A stretch of 64,000 nt of DNA from the NCBI RefSeq assembly GCF_019635465.1, contig NZ_JAHBZK010000007.1, positions 62,001 to 126,000 on the forward strand. Reading direction: 5' to 3'. The notes beneath the pieces are model-generated. The model was not told the origin of the DNA and ran no database searches. It saw nothing but the letters and a program-made list of their open reading frames with translations. Source of the stretch: Hydrogenophaga sp. Its GTDB lineage: Bacteria; Pseudomonadota; Gammaproteobacteria; Burkholderiales; Burkholderiaceae_C. Of the stretch, positions 35,911 to 44,583 are shown piece after piece (the stretch's first letter is position 1; every line of letters starts with the position of its first letter). The translations under genes were made by a program, and so were the position numbers.

Positions 35911-37488
35911 TCAGGCCGTCTGCGCCTCAGGTTCCACCTGGCGAATGAGGTGATCGAAGGCACTGAGCGAGGCCTTGGCGCCGTCGCCTGCCGCGATGAC
36001 GATCTGCTTGTAGGGCACCGTCGTGCAGTCGCCAGCCGCGAACACACCCGCCACATTGGTGTGCCCTTTCGCATCCACCACGATCTCACCGAAGCGGCTG
36101 AGTTCGAGCGTGCCCTTGAGCCACTCGGTGTTGGGCACCAGACCGATCTGCACGAACACACCCTCGAGTTCGAGGTGACGGATCTCTTGGCTGCCACGGT
36201 CCTTGTAGCTCAGGCCATTCACCGTGCCGCCCGCGCCGGTGATCTCGGTCGTCTGTGCGTTGGTGTGGATGCGCACGTTGGGCAGGCTCTGCAGCTTGCG
36301 CACCAGCACGGCGTCCGCTTTGAGGGTGTCGTTGAACTCGATCAGGTCCACATGCTGCACGATGCCTGCGAGGTCGATCGCGGCCTCGACGCCTGAGTTG
36401 CCCCCACCGATCACGGCGACGCGCTTGCCCTTGAAGAGCGGGCCGTCGCAGTGCGGGCAATAGGCCACACCCTTGTTGCGGTACTCGGCTTCGCCGGGCA
36501 CGTTGACGTTGCGCCAGCGAGCGCCAGTGGACAGGATGACGCTGCGCGCTTTGAGCGTGGCACCGTTGGCCATCACGACCTCGTGCAAGGCACCGGGCGC
36601 GCTGGCCGGCAGCAGCTTCTCGGCGCGCTGCAGATTCATGATGTCCACGTCGTAGTGGCGCACCTGCGCCTCCAGGGCGGCAGCGAACTTCGGGCCGTCT
36701 GTTTCCAGCACGCTGATGTAGTTCTCGATCGCCAGCGTGTCGTTGACCTGGCCACCGAAGCGCTCGGCCGCCACACCCACGCGAATGCCTTTGCGTGCGG
36801 CATAGACCGCCGCAGCGGCACCAGCGGGCCCACCACCCACGATGAGCACGTCGAATGCTTCCTTGGCGTCCAGCTTGGCGGCTTCGCGCGCATCTGCGTT
36901 GACGTCGAGTTTGGCGACGATCTCCTCAAGCGTCATTCGGCCACCGCCGAACTCCTGGCCGTTGAGAAACACCATGGGCACCGCCATCACCTGGCGTTGC
37001 TCGACCTCGGCCTGATACAGGCCGCCGTCGATCACCGTGACCTTCACCGCCGGGTTGCGGATGGCCATCAGCGAGAGCGCCTGCACCACGTCCGGGCAGT
37101 TGTGGCAGCTCAGGCTCATGTAGACCTCGAAGTTGAGCTCGCCCTGCAAGCTGGCGATCGCATCGAGTGTTTCCTGCTCGGCCTTCGGGGGATGGCCGCC
37201 GGTCCACAGCAGCGCCAGCACCAGTGAGGTGAACTCGTGCCCCAGCGGGATGGCCGCGAAGCGCACACCGGCGGTCTCGCCATCACGGGCGATCACGAAC
37301 GAGGGCTTGCGCTCGTCCGAACCACTGTCGTCGAAACGCACCTGGTCGGACAGGCTCGCAATCGTGGTGAGCAACTCGCGCATCTCCTGCGACGAAGCGG
37401 ATTCGTCGAGCGATGCGATGAGGCGGATGGGGCGCTGCAGTTTGCCGAGGTAGGCCTGCAACTGGCCTTTGAGGGTGTCGTCAAGCAT
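35911..37488 (-). CDS. ahpF: Alkyl hydroperoxide reductase subunit F
   Basis: AhpF is the FAD flavoprotein that passes electrons from NADH to the peroxidase AhpC. The 525-residue protein has the N-terminal tandem thioredoxin-like domain with CHNCPDVVQ, an FAD-binding motif [18 protein letters not shown], the redox pair CPHC (Cys344, Cys347) in [13 protein letters not shown], and the NAD site [17 protein letters not shown]. Length fits the full AhpF type rather than thioredoxin reductase. It is downstream of ahpC on the same strand, 109 bases away, with a repeat in the gap. Confidence 0.97.
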   Translation of the reverse strand: MLDDTLKGQLQAYLGKLQRPIRLIASLDESASSQEMRELLTTIASLSDQVRFDDSGSDERKPSFVIARDGETAGVRFAAIPLGHEFTSLVLALLWTGGHPPKAEQETLDAIASLQGELNFEVYMSLSCHNCPDVVQALSLMAIRNPAVKVTVIDGGLYQAEVEQRQVMAVPMVFLNGQEFGGGRMTLEEIVAKLDVNADAREAAKLDAKEAFDVLIVGGGPAGAAAAVYAARKGIRVGVAAERFGGQVNDTLAIENYISVLETDGPKFAAALEAQVRHYDVDIMNLQRAEKLLPASAPGALHEVVMANGATLKARSVILSTGARWRNVNVPGEAEYRNKGVAYCPHCDGPLFKGKRVAVIGGGNSGVEAAIDLAGIVQHVDLIEFNDTLKADAVLVRKLQSLPNVRIHTNAQTTEITGAGGTVNGLSYKDRGSQEIRHLELEGVFVQIGLVPNTEWLKGTLELSRFGEIVVDAKGHTNVAGVFAAGDCTTVPYKQIVIAAGDGAKASLSAFDHLIRQVEPEAQTA

Positions 37489-37499
37489 GGTCGTTGAGC

Positions 37500-37593
37500 C
37501 TTAAGCGTTGGAATGGGTGCGAACCAAGGGATCGCTCAGGGAAGAGCGCTGGGCGCGCAACACGCCCAACGCCCAACCCTGAACGCTCAACGG
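37500..37593. repeat. Degenerate inverted repeat between ahpC and ahpF (family shared with 48726-48813)
   Basis: The minus-strand reading of 37593-37564 (CCGTTGAGCGTTCAGGGTTG and onward) matches the element at 48726 in about 24 of 28 positions. A poorer inverted partner lies near 37500-37525. The repeat sits immediately after the ahpC stop-side boundary. Confidence 0.6.
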
Positions 37594-37597
37594 TGCA

Positions 37598-38161
37598 TCA
37601 GATCTTGCCGACGAGGTCCAACGACGGGGTCAGCGTCTTGGCGCCTTCGTTCCACTTGGCCGGGCACACCTGGCCAGGGTTCTTGGCCACGAACTGAGCG
37701 GCCTTGAGCTTGCGCAGGGTCTCTTTCATGTCACGCGCGATGGCGTTGTCGTGAATCTCGGCGGTCTTGATCACGCCTTCGGGGTTGATGATGAAAGTGC
37801 CGCGCAGCGCCAGGCCTTCTTCTTCGATGTGCACGCCGAAGCCACGGGTCAGTTGGTGCGTGGGGTCGCCCACCAGCGGGAACTTGGCCTTGCCCACGGC
37901 GGGCGAGGTCTCGTGCCACACCTTGTGCGAGAAGTGGGTGTCGGTGGTCACGATGTAGACCTCGGCGCCCAGCTTCTGGAATTCGGCGTAGCTGTCGGCG
38001 GCGTCTTCCACCTCGGTCGGGCAGTTGAAGGTGAAGGCGGCGGGCATGAACACCAGCACCGACCACTCGCCGCGCAGGCTGGCGTCAGAGACGGGCACGA
38101 ACTTGCCGTTGTGGAAGGCGGTGGTGGAGAAAGCGGGGACCGTGGTGTTGATGAGAGACAT
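37598..38161 (-). CDS. ahpC: Alkyl hydroperoxide reductase subunit C (2-Cys peroxiredoxin)
   Basis: AhpC reduces hydrogen peroxide, alkyl peroxides and peroxynitrite. The 187-residue protein has the peroxidatic Cys47 in FTFNCPTE and the resolving Cys166 in PGQVCPAKW, the two-cysteine arrangement recycled by AhpF. Start MSLINTTVPAFSTTAFHNGKF matches AhpC; the frame is open far upstream but that part is non-coding. A candidate OxyR site lies about 97-133 bases upstream. Confidence 0.97.
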   Translation of the reverse strand: MSLINTTVPAFSTTAFHNGKFVPVSDASLRGEWSVLVFMPAAFTFNCPTEVEDAADSYAEFQKLGAEVYIVTTDTHFSHKVWHETSPAVGKAKFPLVGDPTHQLTRGFGVHIEEEGLALRGTFIINPEGVIKTAEIHDNAIARDMKETLRKLKAAQFVAKNPGQVCPAKWNEGAKTLTPSLDLVGKI

Positions 38162-38257
38162 CAGAAGCTCCTGGGTTGTAGAAAATGTCAATCGATATGA
38201 ATCGCTTGATAGCGAACGAATGCTAGTGTAAACGAGCACTATGACGGTCACCCATCG

Positions 38258-38294
38258 ATAGTTCCTATCTAAGCGATTGACAGCATTGTTGCAT
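38258..38294 (-). promoter_or_regulatory. Candidate OxyR binding site upstream of ahpC
   Basis: The four tetranucleotides of the OxyR consensus (ATAG-N7-CTAT-N7-ATAG-N7-CTAT) appear as ATAG, CTAA, ACAG and GCAT with exact 7-base spacing: 4, 3, 3 and 2 matches of 4. The first half also has the consensus T and A inside its spacer. Position relative to ahpC fits activation. Confidence 0.6.
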
Positions 38295-38304
38295 CGCCGC
38301 ATGT

Positions 38305-38327
38305 AAACGGGAATCGTTCTTATTTGT
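38305..38327 (+). promoter_or_regulatory. Candidate Fur box upstream of the TonB-dependent receptor gene
   Basis: AAACGGGAATCGTTCTTATTTG is an imperfect dyad around GAATCGTTC, similar to Fur boxes of Bordetella and Burkholderia iron genes. It lies 108 bases before the receptor ATG and 11 bases from the OxyR candidate, so the two divergent genes may share a regulatory region. Confidence 0.55.
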
Positions 38328-38434
38328 GATAAAGTGCAACACCCCAGCCAGCCACAGCCCGTCCAAGCCCCACAACGCAGGGGCGCCAACGCAGGCGCTG
38401 CAGCCAGCCAACGTTTCAACCTTGCTGCACTGCC

Positions 38435-40639
38435 ATGCCTCAACACCCTCTCAAGCCCCTGCCGCTGGGCGCCGCTCTACTGGCCAGCTCTCTGACCGCC
38501 TCCCCCGCCTTTGCCCAATCTGCCGCTCCCGCCAACACGCCCACGCTGGGCACGGTCGAGGTGCGCGATCAGGTCATCGGCACCGACTCGAAGAGCACGC
38601 TGAAGGCCACGGAGACCAGCATCGGCAAGGGCAAGCAGGCGCTGCGCGACATTCCGCAGTCGGTCACAGTGATGACCGAACGCCTGCTCGACGACCGCAA
38701 CCTCGACGACTTCCGCGAGGTGCTGCGCACCACCGCCGGCGTGACCTTCCAGGCCGGTGAAACCGGCGAGGAAGACATCCGTCTGCGCGGCTTCTCACTG
38801 GGCCAGGCCGGCGACATCTATGTCGACGGCATGCGCGACGCGCCGCTGATCGAGCGCGACACCTTCAACCTCGACCGCGTCGAGGTCCTCAAAGGCTCGG
38901 CCTCGATGCTGTTCGGCAAAGGTTCCACCGGCGGCGTGGTCAACCAGGTGAGCAAGCAACCCTTCCTGATGGACCAGCACGAGGTCAACACCACCATCGG
39001 CACCGGCAAGGAAGTGCGCCTGACTGGCGACTTCAACATCAAGACCGGCGAGGACTCCGCCTTGCGCATCAACGCCATGGTGCAGAACGCCGACAACAAG
39101 GGTGCCACCGACAACAAGCGCGGCATCGCCCCGACCTATCGCTGGGGCATTGGCCTCAAGGACGAGTTCTCGGTGGGGCTGTACTACCTCGAGACCGACG
39201 GCAACCCCGGCTACAACCATCCCTGGTTCCAGCAGTCCATCGGTGGCGGCTTCAACAAGATCATTGAATCGCTGCCGGCCGAGAATTTCTATGGCCTGGC
39301 CAGCGACTACAACCGCACCCAGACCACCGCGGCCACATTCAGTCACACGCACCGCTTCGATCAGGACAGCGAGCTCAAGACCACCGTTCGCCATGGGCAG
39401 TACGAGCGCGAGCTCTGGGCCAGCGTGATCCGCTTCGCCGGTGGCACGACGTTCGAGAACCTGAACCCGTCGACGGTCATCACCCGCACACCCAAGGGCC
39501 GCGTCGGCTACAGCGACCTGACCCAGGTGCAAAGCGACTACAGCACCGCCTTCGATGCCATGGGCATGAAGCACAAGCTGCTGGCTGGCGTGGACTTCAA
39601 CTACGAGCACGCGCTGCGCAACCAGAACTTCGCCGGCACGGCCTCGGGCCTGACCACCACGGTCGGCACACCCAACGACGGCGCCTGGCGCGCCGACACC
39701 CGTGGCGACCCGGCGCTGACGCACTTCGACGCACGAACCATCGGTTTCTACGCGCAGGACACCATGGCGCTGAGCGAAGCACTAAAGCTGGTCACCGGCC
39801 TGCGCTTCGACCGCTTCAACGCCAGCTACACGGACCCTTCCGGCAATCACTTCTCCGTTAGCGAGAACCTGTGGAGCCCACGCGTGGGCCTGCTGTTCCA
39901 GCCCAGCAGCACGGCGTCGTACTACGCGTCCTTCGGCACCTCGTACAACACCTCGGGCGATACCTATCAGTACGCGCTGGGCAGCTTCGCGTCCGGCAGC
40001 AACAACGCCAAGAACGCCAACACGCCGCCAGAGAAAAGCCGCAACTTCGAAATCGGCGCAAAGTGGGACCTGTTCGAGAACCGCGCCTTGTTCGGCGTGG
40101 CCGTGTTCCACTCCGAGAAGTACAACGAGCGCAACACCGACCCGGACACCGCCGCCACACAGCAACTGCTGTCGGGCAAGCGCTTCGCACGCGGCATGGA
40201 GTTCAACCTGGCCGGGCGCATCACGCCCGCCTGGGAGATCTTCTACAACCACACGTGGATCCCGAGCGCGCGCATCACGCAGAGCAACCAGACCCTGGCC
40301 GCCAGTGGCGGCGGCGCGCAGGTACAAGGCGATCGCCCCGGGCTGACCCCCAAGCACAGCGCCAGCCTGTGGACCGCCTACCGGCTGACCCCGAGCTGGC
40401 GCGTGGGCGCGGGCCTGAATTTCCGCAGCGAGCAGTCGCCAGAAGGTGCGCGCAATGTCATCGCCGACAGTTTCGTCACGCTCGACGCCATGGCCGAGTA
40501 CGTGATCAGCGATCGCCACACACTCAAGCTCAACGTCACCAACCTCACCGACAAGCTGTACGCCGACGGCCTGTACCGCGGCTTCTACCAGCCCGGCGCA
40601 CCGCGCAAGGTGCAGCTGACGCTCACCTCGCTGTTCTGA
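38435..40639 (+). CDS. TonB-dependent catecholate siderophore receptor (Fiu/PiuA type)
   Basis: This outer-membrane beta-barrel receptor imports ferric catecholate compounds with TonB energy. The 734-residue precursor has a signal peptide (1-27, ending SPAFAQ), a plug domain (IPQSVTVMTERLLDDRNLDDF, GEEDIRLRGFSLGQAGDIYVDGMRD, VEVLKGSASMLFGKGSTGG) and a barrel ending in a C-terminal Phe. The plug sequence is closest to Fiu and PiuA. It is followed 7 bases later by a PiuC-type hydroxylase, the usual partner. Confidence 0.94.
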   Translation: MPQHPLKPLPLGAALLASSLTASPAFAQSAAPANTPTLGTVEVRDQVIGTDSKSTLKATETSIGKGKQALRDIPQSVTVMTERLLDDRNLDDFREVLRTTAGVTFQAGETGEEDIRLRGFSLGQAGDIYVDGMRDAPLIERDTFNLDRVEVLKGSASMLFGKGSTGGVVNQVSKQPFLMDQHEVNTTIGTGKEVRLTGDFNIKTGEDSALRINAMVQNADNKGATDNKRGIAPTYRWGIGLKDEFSVGLYYLETDGNPGYNHPWFQQSIGGGFNKIIESLPAENFYGLASDYNRTQTTAATFSHTHRFDQDSELKTTVRHGQYERELWASVIRFAGGTTFENLNPSTVITRTPKGRVGYSDLTQVQSDYSTAFDAMGMKHKLLAGVDFNYEHALRNQNFAGTASGLTTTVGTPNDGAWRADTRGDPALTHFDARTIGFYAQDTMALSEALKLVTGLRFDRFNASYTDPSGNHFSVSENLWSPRVGLLFQPSSTASYYASFGTSYNTSGDTYQYALGSFASGSNNAKNANTPPEKSRNFEIGAKWDLFENRALFGVAVFHSEKYNERNTDPDTAATQQLLSGKRFARGMEFNLAGRITPAWEIFYNHTWIPSARITQSNQTLAASGGGAQVQGDRPGLTPKHSASLWTAYRLTPSWRVGAGLNFRSEQSPEGARNVIADSFVTLDAMAEYVISDRHTLKLNVTNLTDKLYADGLYRGFYQPGAPRKVQLTLTSLF

Positions 40640-40646
40640 CCTGCCC

Positions 40647-41333
40647 ATGCTGCTTCGTCTCACCTCCCTGCTCTCCCCCGACGAACTCACCCAGGCGCGC
40701 GCGCTGCTCGACAACGACGCGCCCTGGATCGACGGCGGCGCGAGTGCGGGTGCGCAGGCGCAGCAGCGCAAGCACAACCAGCAAATCGCCAGTGACAGCG
40801 AGCACAGCCGCCGGCTGCAGTCGCTGGTGCTGGCGGCCCTGCAGCGCGAGCCGATGTTCCTGTCGGCCGCGCTGCCCAAACGCATCTTCCCGCCGCGCTT
40901 CAACCGCTACCGCGCCAGCGGCGAGCACTACGGCGCACACATCGACAACGCCATCCTCAAGGCTGCGGAGCCTGGCCAGTGGCTGCGCGCTGACCTGTCC
41001 TGCACGGTGTTCCTGGCCGATGCCGGCAGCTACGACGGCGGCGAGCTGGTGATCCACGACCGCCTGGGCGTGCAACGCATCAAGCTCGACGCGGGCGACG
41101 CCCTGCTCTACCCCGCCGGTCTGCTGCACGAGGTTCTGCCGGTCACGCGCGGTGAGCGCCTGGCGAGCTTTCTCTGGGTCGAAAGCCTGGTGCCGCAGGA
41201 GGCGCACCGCCAGATCCTGTTCGATCTGGACATGAACCTGGTGGCGCTGCGCGCACGCCATGGCGAAAGCGACGAGACGGTGGGGCTCACCGGCGTCTAT
41301 CACAACCTGCTTCGGCAATGGGCCACCCCATGA
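40647..41333 (+). CDS. piuC: Fe(II)/2-oxoglutarate-dependent PKHD-type hydroxylase (PiuC/YbiX)
   Basis: The 228-residue protein belongs to the PKHD-type hydroxylases encoded beside Fiu/PiuA receptors. The metal ligands are visible as YGAHIDN (HxD) and the distal His in PAGLLHEVLPVTRGERLASFLWV, with the Arg that binds 2-oxoglutarate. N terminus MLLRLTSLLSPDELTQARALLD is typical. Its natural substrate is not known. Its stop overlaps the start of the next gene (ATGA). Confidence 0.94.
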   Translation: MLLRLTSLLSPDELTQARALLDNDAPWIDGGASAGAQAQQRKHNQQIASDSEHSRRLQSLVLAALQREPMFLSAALPKRIFPPRFNRYRASGEHYGAHIDNAILKAAEPGQWLRADLSCTVFLADAGSYDGGELVIHDRLGVQRIKLDAGDALLYPAGLLHEVLPVTRGERLASFLWVESLVPQEAHRQILFDLDMNLVALRARHGESDETVGLTGVYHNLLRQWATP

Positions 41334-42412
41334 CCCCCGACAACGACGCCCTGCCGGCCTGGCACGCCTGGCTTGAAGGCGGCGCGGGCGACGAAGTCAC
41401 GCTGCGTGACAACGAAGCCGCCTGGCAAGACCTGCGATTGCGACCGCGCGTGTTGCACTCGCTGGCCGGCAGCCAGCTGCGCACGACGCTCGGCGATCGG
41501 GCGCTGCCCCACCCGCTGTTCATGGCACCCATGGCGCACCAGGCGGCCCTGCACCCACAGGGTGAAAGCGCCAGCGCACTCGCCGCCGCAGCGCTGGGTG
41601 CGGGCTATGTGCTGAGCTGCCAGGCCAGCACACCACTCGAGGACATTGCCAGGCTGGTGCTGGCCGACAGCGGCCGCGGCCCTTTGTGGTTCCAGTTGCA
41701 CTGGCTGGGTTCGCGCAACGCCACCCTGGCGCTGATCCAGCGCGCAGCGGCGGCCGGCTTCGAAGCGGCGGTCCTCACGCTCGACGCGCCAGTGCAAGGG
41801 TTTCGCGACCGCGAACGGGCAAGTGGCTTCGTCCTGCCCGCTGGCGTGTCGTCGGTCAATCTCACCGATCGCCCGGTGCCAACCTCACTGTCTGCGCTGC
41901 TGGCCCAGGCGCCAACCTGGCACGACCTGGCCTGGCTGACCCAGCACAGCCCCCTGCCCGTCTGGGCCAAGGGCATCCTGCACCCTGGCGATGCCGTGCT
42001 GGCCGCCGAGCACGGCGCCAGCGGGCTGATCGTCTCCAACCACGGCGCACGCCAACTGGACACGGTGCTGGCCACCGCCCAGGCGCTGCCCGACATCGTG
42101 GCCGCCAACGCGGGCCGATTGCCGTTGGTGGTGGACGGCGGCGTGCGGCGAGGCACCGACGTGCTCAAGGCGCTGGCCCTGGGAGCCGATGCGGTGATGC
42201 TGGGTCGCCCCCTGGCGCGCGCGTTGGCCACCGATGGCGCGCAGGGCGTGGCCCGCGCGCTGCGGCAACTGGTGGATGAGCTCCACATCGCGCTGGCGCT
42301 GTGTGGCCTGACCCAACCTGGCCAAGCGCGTAGTGCGCATCTGGCCGGCGACCTGTTTGCGCCAAAATCTGCAGCAGCTTTTGTAAATGCGAAGAATTCG
42401 CGTTTAGAATAA
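41330..42412 (+). CDS. FMN-dependent alpha-hydroxy-acid oxidase/dehydrogenase
   Basis: The 360-residue protein is a TIM-barrel flavoenzyme of the L-lactate dehydrogenase/glycolate oxidase family: PLFMAPMAHQAALHPQGE near the N terminus, the catalytic histidine in SNHGARQLD, and the FMN phosphate site VDGGVRRGTDVLKALALGAD. The substrate is some L-2-hydroxy acid, probably lactate-like. The ATG at 41330 overlaps the piuC stop as ATGA; an ATG at 41318 is possible. Its position in an iron operon is unusual. The 3' end overlaps the Fur-like promoter of tonB. Confidence 0.88.
   Translation: MTPDNDALPAWHAWLEGGAGDEVTLRDNEAAWQDLRLRPRVLHSLAGSQLRTTLGDRALPHPLFMAPMAHQAALHPQGESASALAAAALGAGYVLSCQASTPLEDIARLVLADSGRGPLWFQLHWLGSRNATLALIQRAAAAGFEAAVLTLDAPVQGFRDRERASGFVLPAGVSSVNLTDRPVPTSLSALLAQAPTWHDLAWLTQHSPLPVWAKGILHPGDAVLAAEHGASGLIVSNHGARQLDTVLATAQALPDIVAANAGRLPLVVDGGVRRGTDVLKALALGADAVMLGRPLARALATDGAQGVARALRQLVDELHIALALCGLTQPGQARSAHLAGDLFAPKSAAAFVNAKNSRLE
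42381..42410 (+). promoter_or_regulatory. Promoter with Fur-box-like palindrome for tonB-exbB-exbD
   Basis: TTGTAA (-35, 4 of 6), an 18-base spacer and TAGAAT (-10, 5 of 6). The spacer is occupied by the dyad AAATGCGAA-GAA-TTCGCGTTT (42385-42405, 8 of 9 arm positions paired), the layout of an iron-repressed promoter. It overlaps the last codons of the FMN dehydrogenase gene. Confidence 0.65.
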
Positions 42413-42438
42413 CAACCGCTACTTGCACCGTCCCCACA

Positions 42439-42513
42439 ATGGCCGCCCTGATCTCCCTCGCCCTCGGTGTCGTGCTGATCCTGATCGCCGTGCGATGGGT
42501 GCTGCACCGCTGA
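42439..42513 (+). CDS. Possible 24-residue single-span membrane peptide
   Basis: ATG at 42439 opens a 24-codon frame encoding a peptide that starts MAALISLALGVVLILIAV and ends with Trp, Leu, His and Arg: one hydrophobic helix with a basic C terminus. It lies directly after the predicted transcription start of the tonB unit and 39 bases before the tonB ATG. No Shine-Dalgarno sequence is apparent, so it may be a chance frame. Confidence 0.4.
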   Translation: MAALISLALGVVLILIAVRWVLHR

Positions 42514-42552
42514 CCCGTGTTCACTTCGAGAAGCCAGGCCCCGACCGATACC

Positions 42553-43284
42553 ATGACCGCTTTGCGCGCCGACGCGGCCTCACCGTCCCTACCCTCCCCC
42601 ATGCCTTCGCACCTGCAACGCCGCCTGAGCATCGTGGCCGCCGTGGTCGGTCTGCACGTGGCCGGCGTGTGGGCGCTGCAAAGCGGCCTGCTGCGCCGCG
42701 CCATGGAGATCGTGATTCCGGTGCAGGTGATGGCCGACCTGATCGAAGCGCCCCAACCCGAGCCACCACCGCCCGCGCCGCCGGCGCCACCCGAGCCCCG
42801 GCAGGCGACGCCCAAGCCCCCGGCGCCCAAACCGCGCCCAGCGCCACCACCACCGAAGCCGCTGCCAGTGGCCACCACATCGCCCGAGCCCTCGCCCATG
42901 CAGGCCGCACCCGCGGAGCCCACGCCTGCGCCGGTCGAACCCGTGGTGGCGGCCCCCGTTGCGCCACCCGCCCCACCGGCGCCGCCGGCACCGCCCGCGG
43001 TGGTGGAGCCCATCAGCAACGCGGACTACCTGAACAACCCCAAGCCCGCCTACCCGGCCATGTCGCGCCGCCTGGTCGAAGAAGGACGTGTGCTGCTGCG
43101 CGTGTTCATCGAAACCGACGGCCGTCCCACACGCATCAACGTGCTGCGCAGCAGCGGCTTCGAGCGCCTGGACAGGGCCGCCACGGAGACCGTCATGCAG
43201 TGGCGGTTCGTGCCAGGCAAACGTGGCGGCGTGCCCGAGGCCATGTGGGTCAACGTACCGGTCGATTTCAAGCTCAACAAGTAA
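42553..43284 (+). CDS. tonB: TonB energy transducer
   Basis: TonB spans the periplasm to transmit proton-motive force from ExbBD to outer-membrane receptors. The 243-residue protein has one N-terminal membrane anchor with the conserved His (SIVAAVVGLHVAGVWAL), a long Pro/Ala/Glu-rich spacer (about 70-160) and the C-terminal TonB domain (RLVEEGRVLLRVFIETDGRP, RLDRAATETVMQWRFVPGK). The ATG at 42553 was chosen; MPSHLQRR at 42601 is an alternative. Likely partner of the receptor encoded just upstream. Confidence 0.95.
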   Translation: MTALRADAASPSLPSPMPSHLQRRLSIVAAVVGLHVAGVWALQSGLLRRAMEIVIPVQVMADLIEAPQPEPPPPAPPAPPEPRQATPKPPAPKPRPAPPPPKPLPVATTSPEPSPMQAAPAEPTPAPVEPVVAAPVAPPAPPAPPAPPAVVEPISNADYLNNPKPAYPAMSRRLVEEGRVLLRVFIETDGRPTRINVLRSSGFERLDRAATETVMQWRFVPGKRGGVPEAMWVNVPVDFKLNK

Positions 43285-43303
43285 CGCTCTTCAACACACC
43301 ACC

Positions 43304-44038
43304 ATGACCAACGATTTCGCCACCTCGGGCCTGGCCCATGTCTGGACCCAGGGCGACTGGGTCACCCGCAGCGTCGCCCTGGTGCTGCTGGCCATGTCGC
43401 TGACCACTTGGATCATCATCCTCTGGAAGGCGCTGGACCTGCGCGCGCAACGCAAGCAGGCGCGCGGCGTCGAAGGCTTCTGGCACAGCAACGACTTTGC
43501 CGAGGCCCTGGACAAGCTGGGCGACGCCGAGGCCAACCCCTTCCGTGCCGCGGCGCTGGAAGGCCGCGAGGCGGCACGCCACATCACCCAAAAGGACGGC
43601 GCCGCGCGCCCGCAGTTGCACGACAGCCTGGACGTGAGCGACTGGATCGAGCGCTCGCTGCGCAAGAGCGTCGATGACTTCACCGCCCGTGCGCAAAGCG
43701 GCCTGTCCGTGCTGGCCTCGGTGGCCTCCACCGCACCCTTTGTCGGCCTGTTCGGCACGGTCTGGGGCATCTACCACGCGCTGCTGGGCATTGGCGCTGC
43801 GGGCCAGGTCAGCATCGATCAAGTGGCCGGCCCGATCGGCGAGGCACTCATCATGACGGCGCTGGGTCTGCTGGTGGCCATTCCCGCCGTGCTGGGCTAC
43901 AACGCCCTGGTGCGCGGCAACAAAGGGGTGCTGCACCACCTCAACCGCTTTGCCCACGACCTCCACGCCTACTTCGTGACCGGCGCGCGCGTGAGCATCG
44001 GCGGCGATGGCAAGGTGCTGCCCATGAAGCGCGGCTGA
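43304..44038 (+). CDS. exbB: ExbB proton channel subunit (MotA/TolQ/ExbB family)
   Basis: ExbB forms the pentameric inner-membrane proton channel that powers TonB. The 244 residues contain three membrane spans (SVALVLLAMSLTTWIIILW; LASVASTAPFVGLFGTVWGIYHAL; ALIMTALGLLVAIPAVLGYNAL) and the conserved TAPFVGLFGTVWGI and GEALIMTALGL motifs. Start MTNDFATSGLAHVW; 19 bases after tonB. Confidence 0.96.
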   Translation: MTNDFATSGLAHVWTQGDWVTRSVALVLLAMSLTTWIIILWKALDLRAQRKQARGVEGFWHSNDFAEALDKLGDAEANPFRAAALEGREAARHITQKDGAARPQLHDSLDVSDWIERSLRKSVDDFTARAQSGLSVLASVASTAPFVGLFGTVWGIYHALLGIGAAGQVSIDQVAGPIGEALIMTALGLLVAIPAVLGYNALVRGNKGVLHHLNRFAHDLHAYFVTGARVSIGGDGKVLPMKRG

Positions 44039-44049
44039 CGGAGGCAATC

Positions 44050-44460
44050 ATGGCCATTGGCACGCAAGACACCAGCGACGAGGTCATGAGCGAGATCAAC
44101 ATGATCCCGTTCATCGACGTGATGCTGGTGCTGCTCATCATCTTCATCATCACCGTGCCCGTCATCAAGCATGCGGTCAACGTCGAGTTGCCGCAGGCCA
44201 GTGTCGAGAAGGTGCAGGACAAGCCCGAAAACATCCACCTGGCGGTGGATGCCGACGGCCAGTACTTCTGGAACGAACAGCAGGTTGACGACCGGGTCTT
44301 CGCCGAGCGCCTGGCAGCGGCCGCGCTGCAGGAGCCGCAGCCCGAGCTGCACATCCGCGGCGACAAGGCGGTGCGCTACGAACGTGTGGCGCTGGCCATG
44401 GCGGCCGCGCAGAAGGCCGGCCTGCGCAAGATTGGTTTCATCACCGAGCCCGCACCCTGA
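44050..44460 (+). CDS. exbD: ExbD proton channel subunit
   Basis: The 136-residue protein has a single N-terminal membrane span carrying the essential proton-pathway aspartate (Asp23 in INMIPFIDVMLVLLIIFI), followed by a periplasmic domain with LPQASVEKVQDKPENIHLAVD and LHIRGDKAVRYERVALAMAA. It completes the tonB-exbB-exbD unit, 11 bases after exbB, and is followed by a terminator. Confidence 0.96.
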   Translation: MAIGTQDTSDEVMSEINMIPFIDVMLVLLIIFIITVPVIKHAVNVELPQASVEKVQDKPENIHLAVDADGQYFWNEQQVDDRVFAERLAAAALQEPQPELHIRGDKAVRYERVALAMAAAQKAGLRKIGFITEPAP

Positions 44461-44493
44461 CCGGGCGGGTTCACACGGTTCTCCATCGTGGGG

Positions 44494-44530
44494 CGACCCG
44501 GGGAAGCCCGCTTCCCCGAGCGTCGTTTTT
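44494..44530 (+). terminator. Intrinsic terminator after exbD
   Basis: CGGGGAAG pairs with CTTCCCCG over CCCG; an outer CGAC/GTCG pair extends the stem across a small bulge, followed by five T (44526-44530). It ends the iron-uptake block. Confidence 0.88.
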
Positions 44531-44583
44531 GGCCAGCCAGGGCGGTGCACTCACCGCCGATAGCCAGGCATTTTTTCCGCGAA

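Noticed and set aside
42770-43010. Pro/Ala repeats in tonB as a possible repeat array
   Set aside because: Low-complexity codons of the periplasm-spanning TonB spacer; no regular unit.
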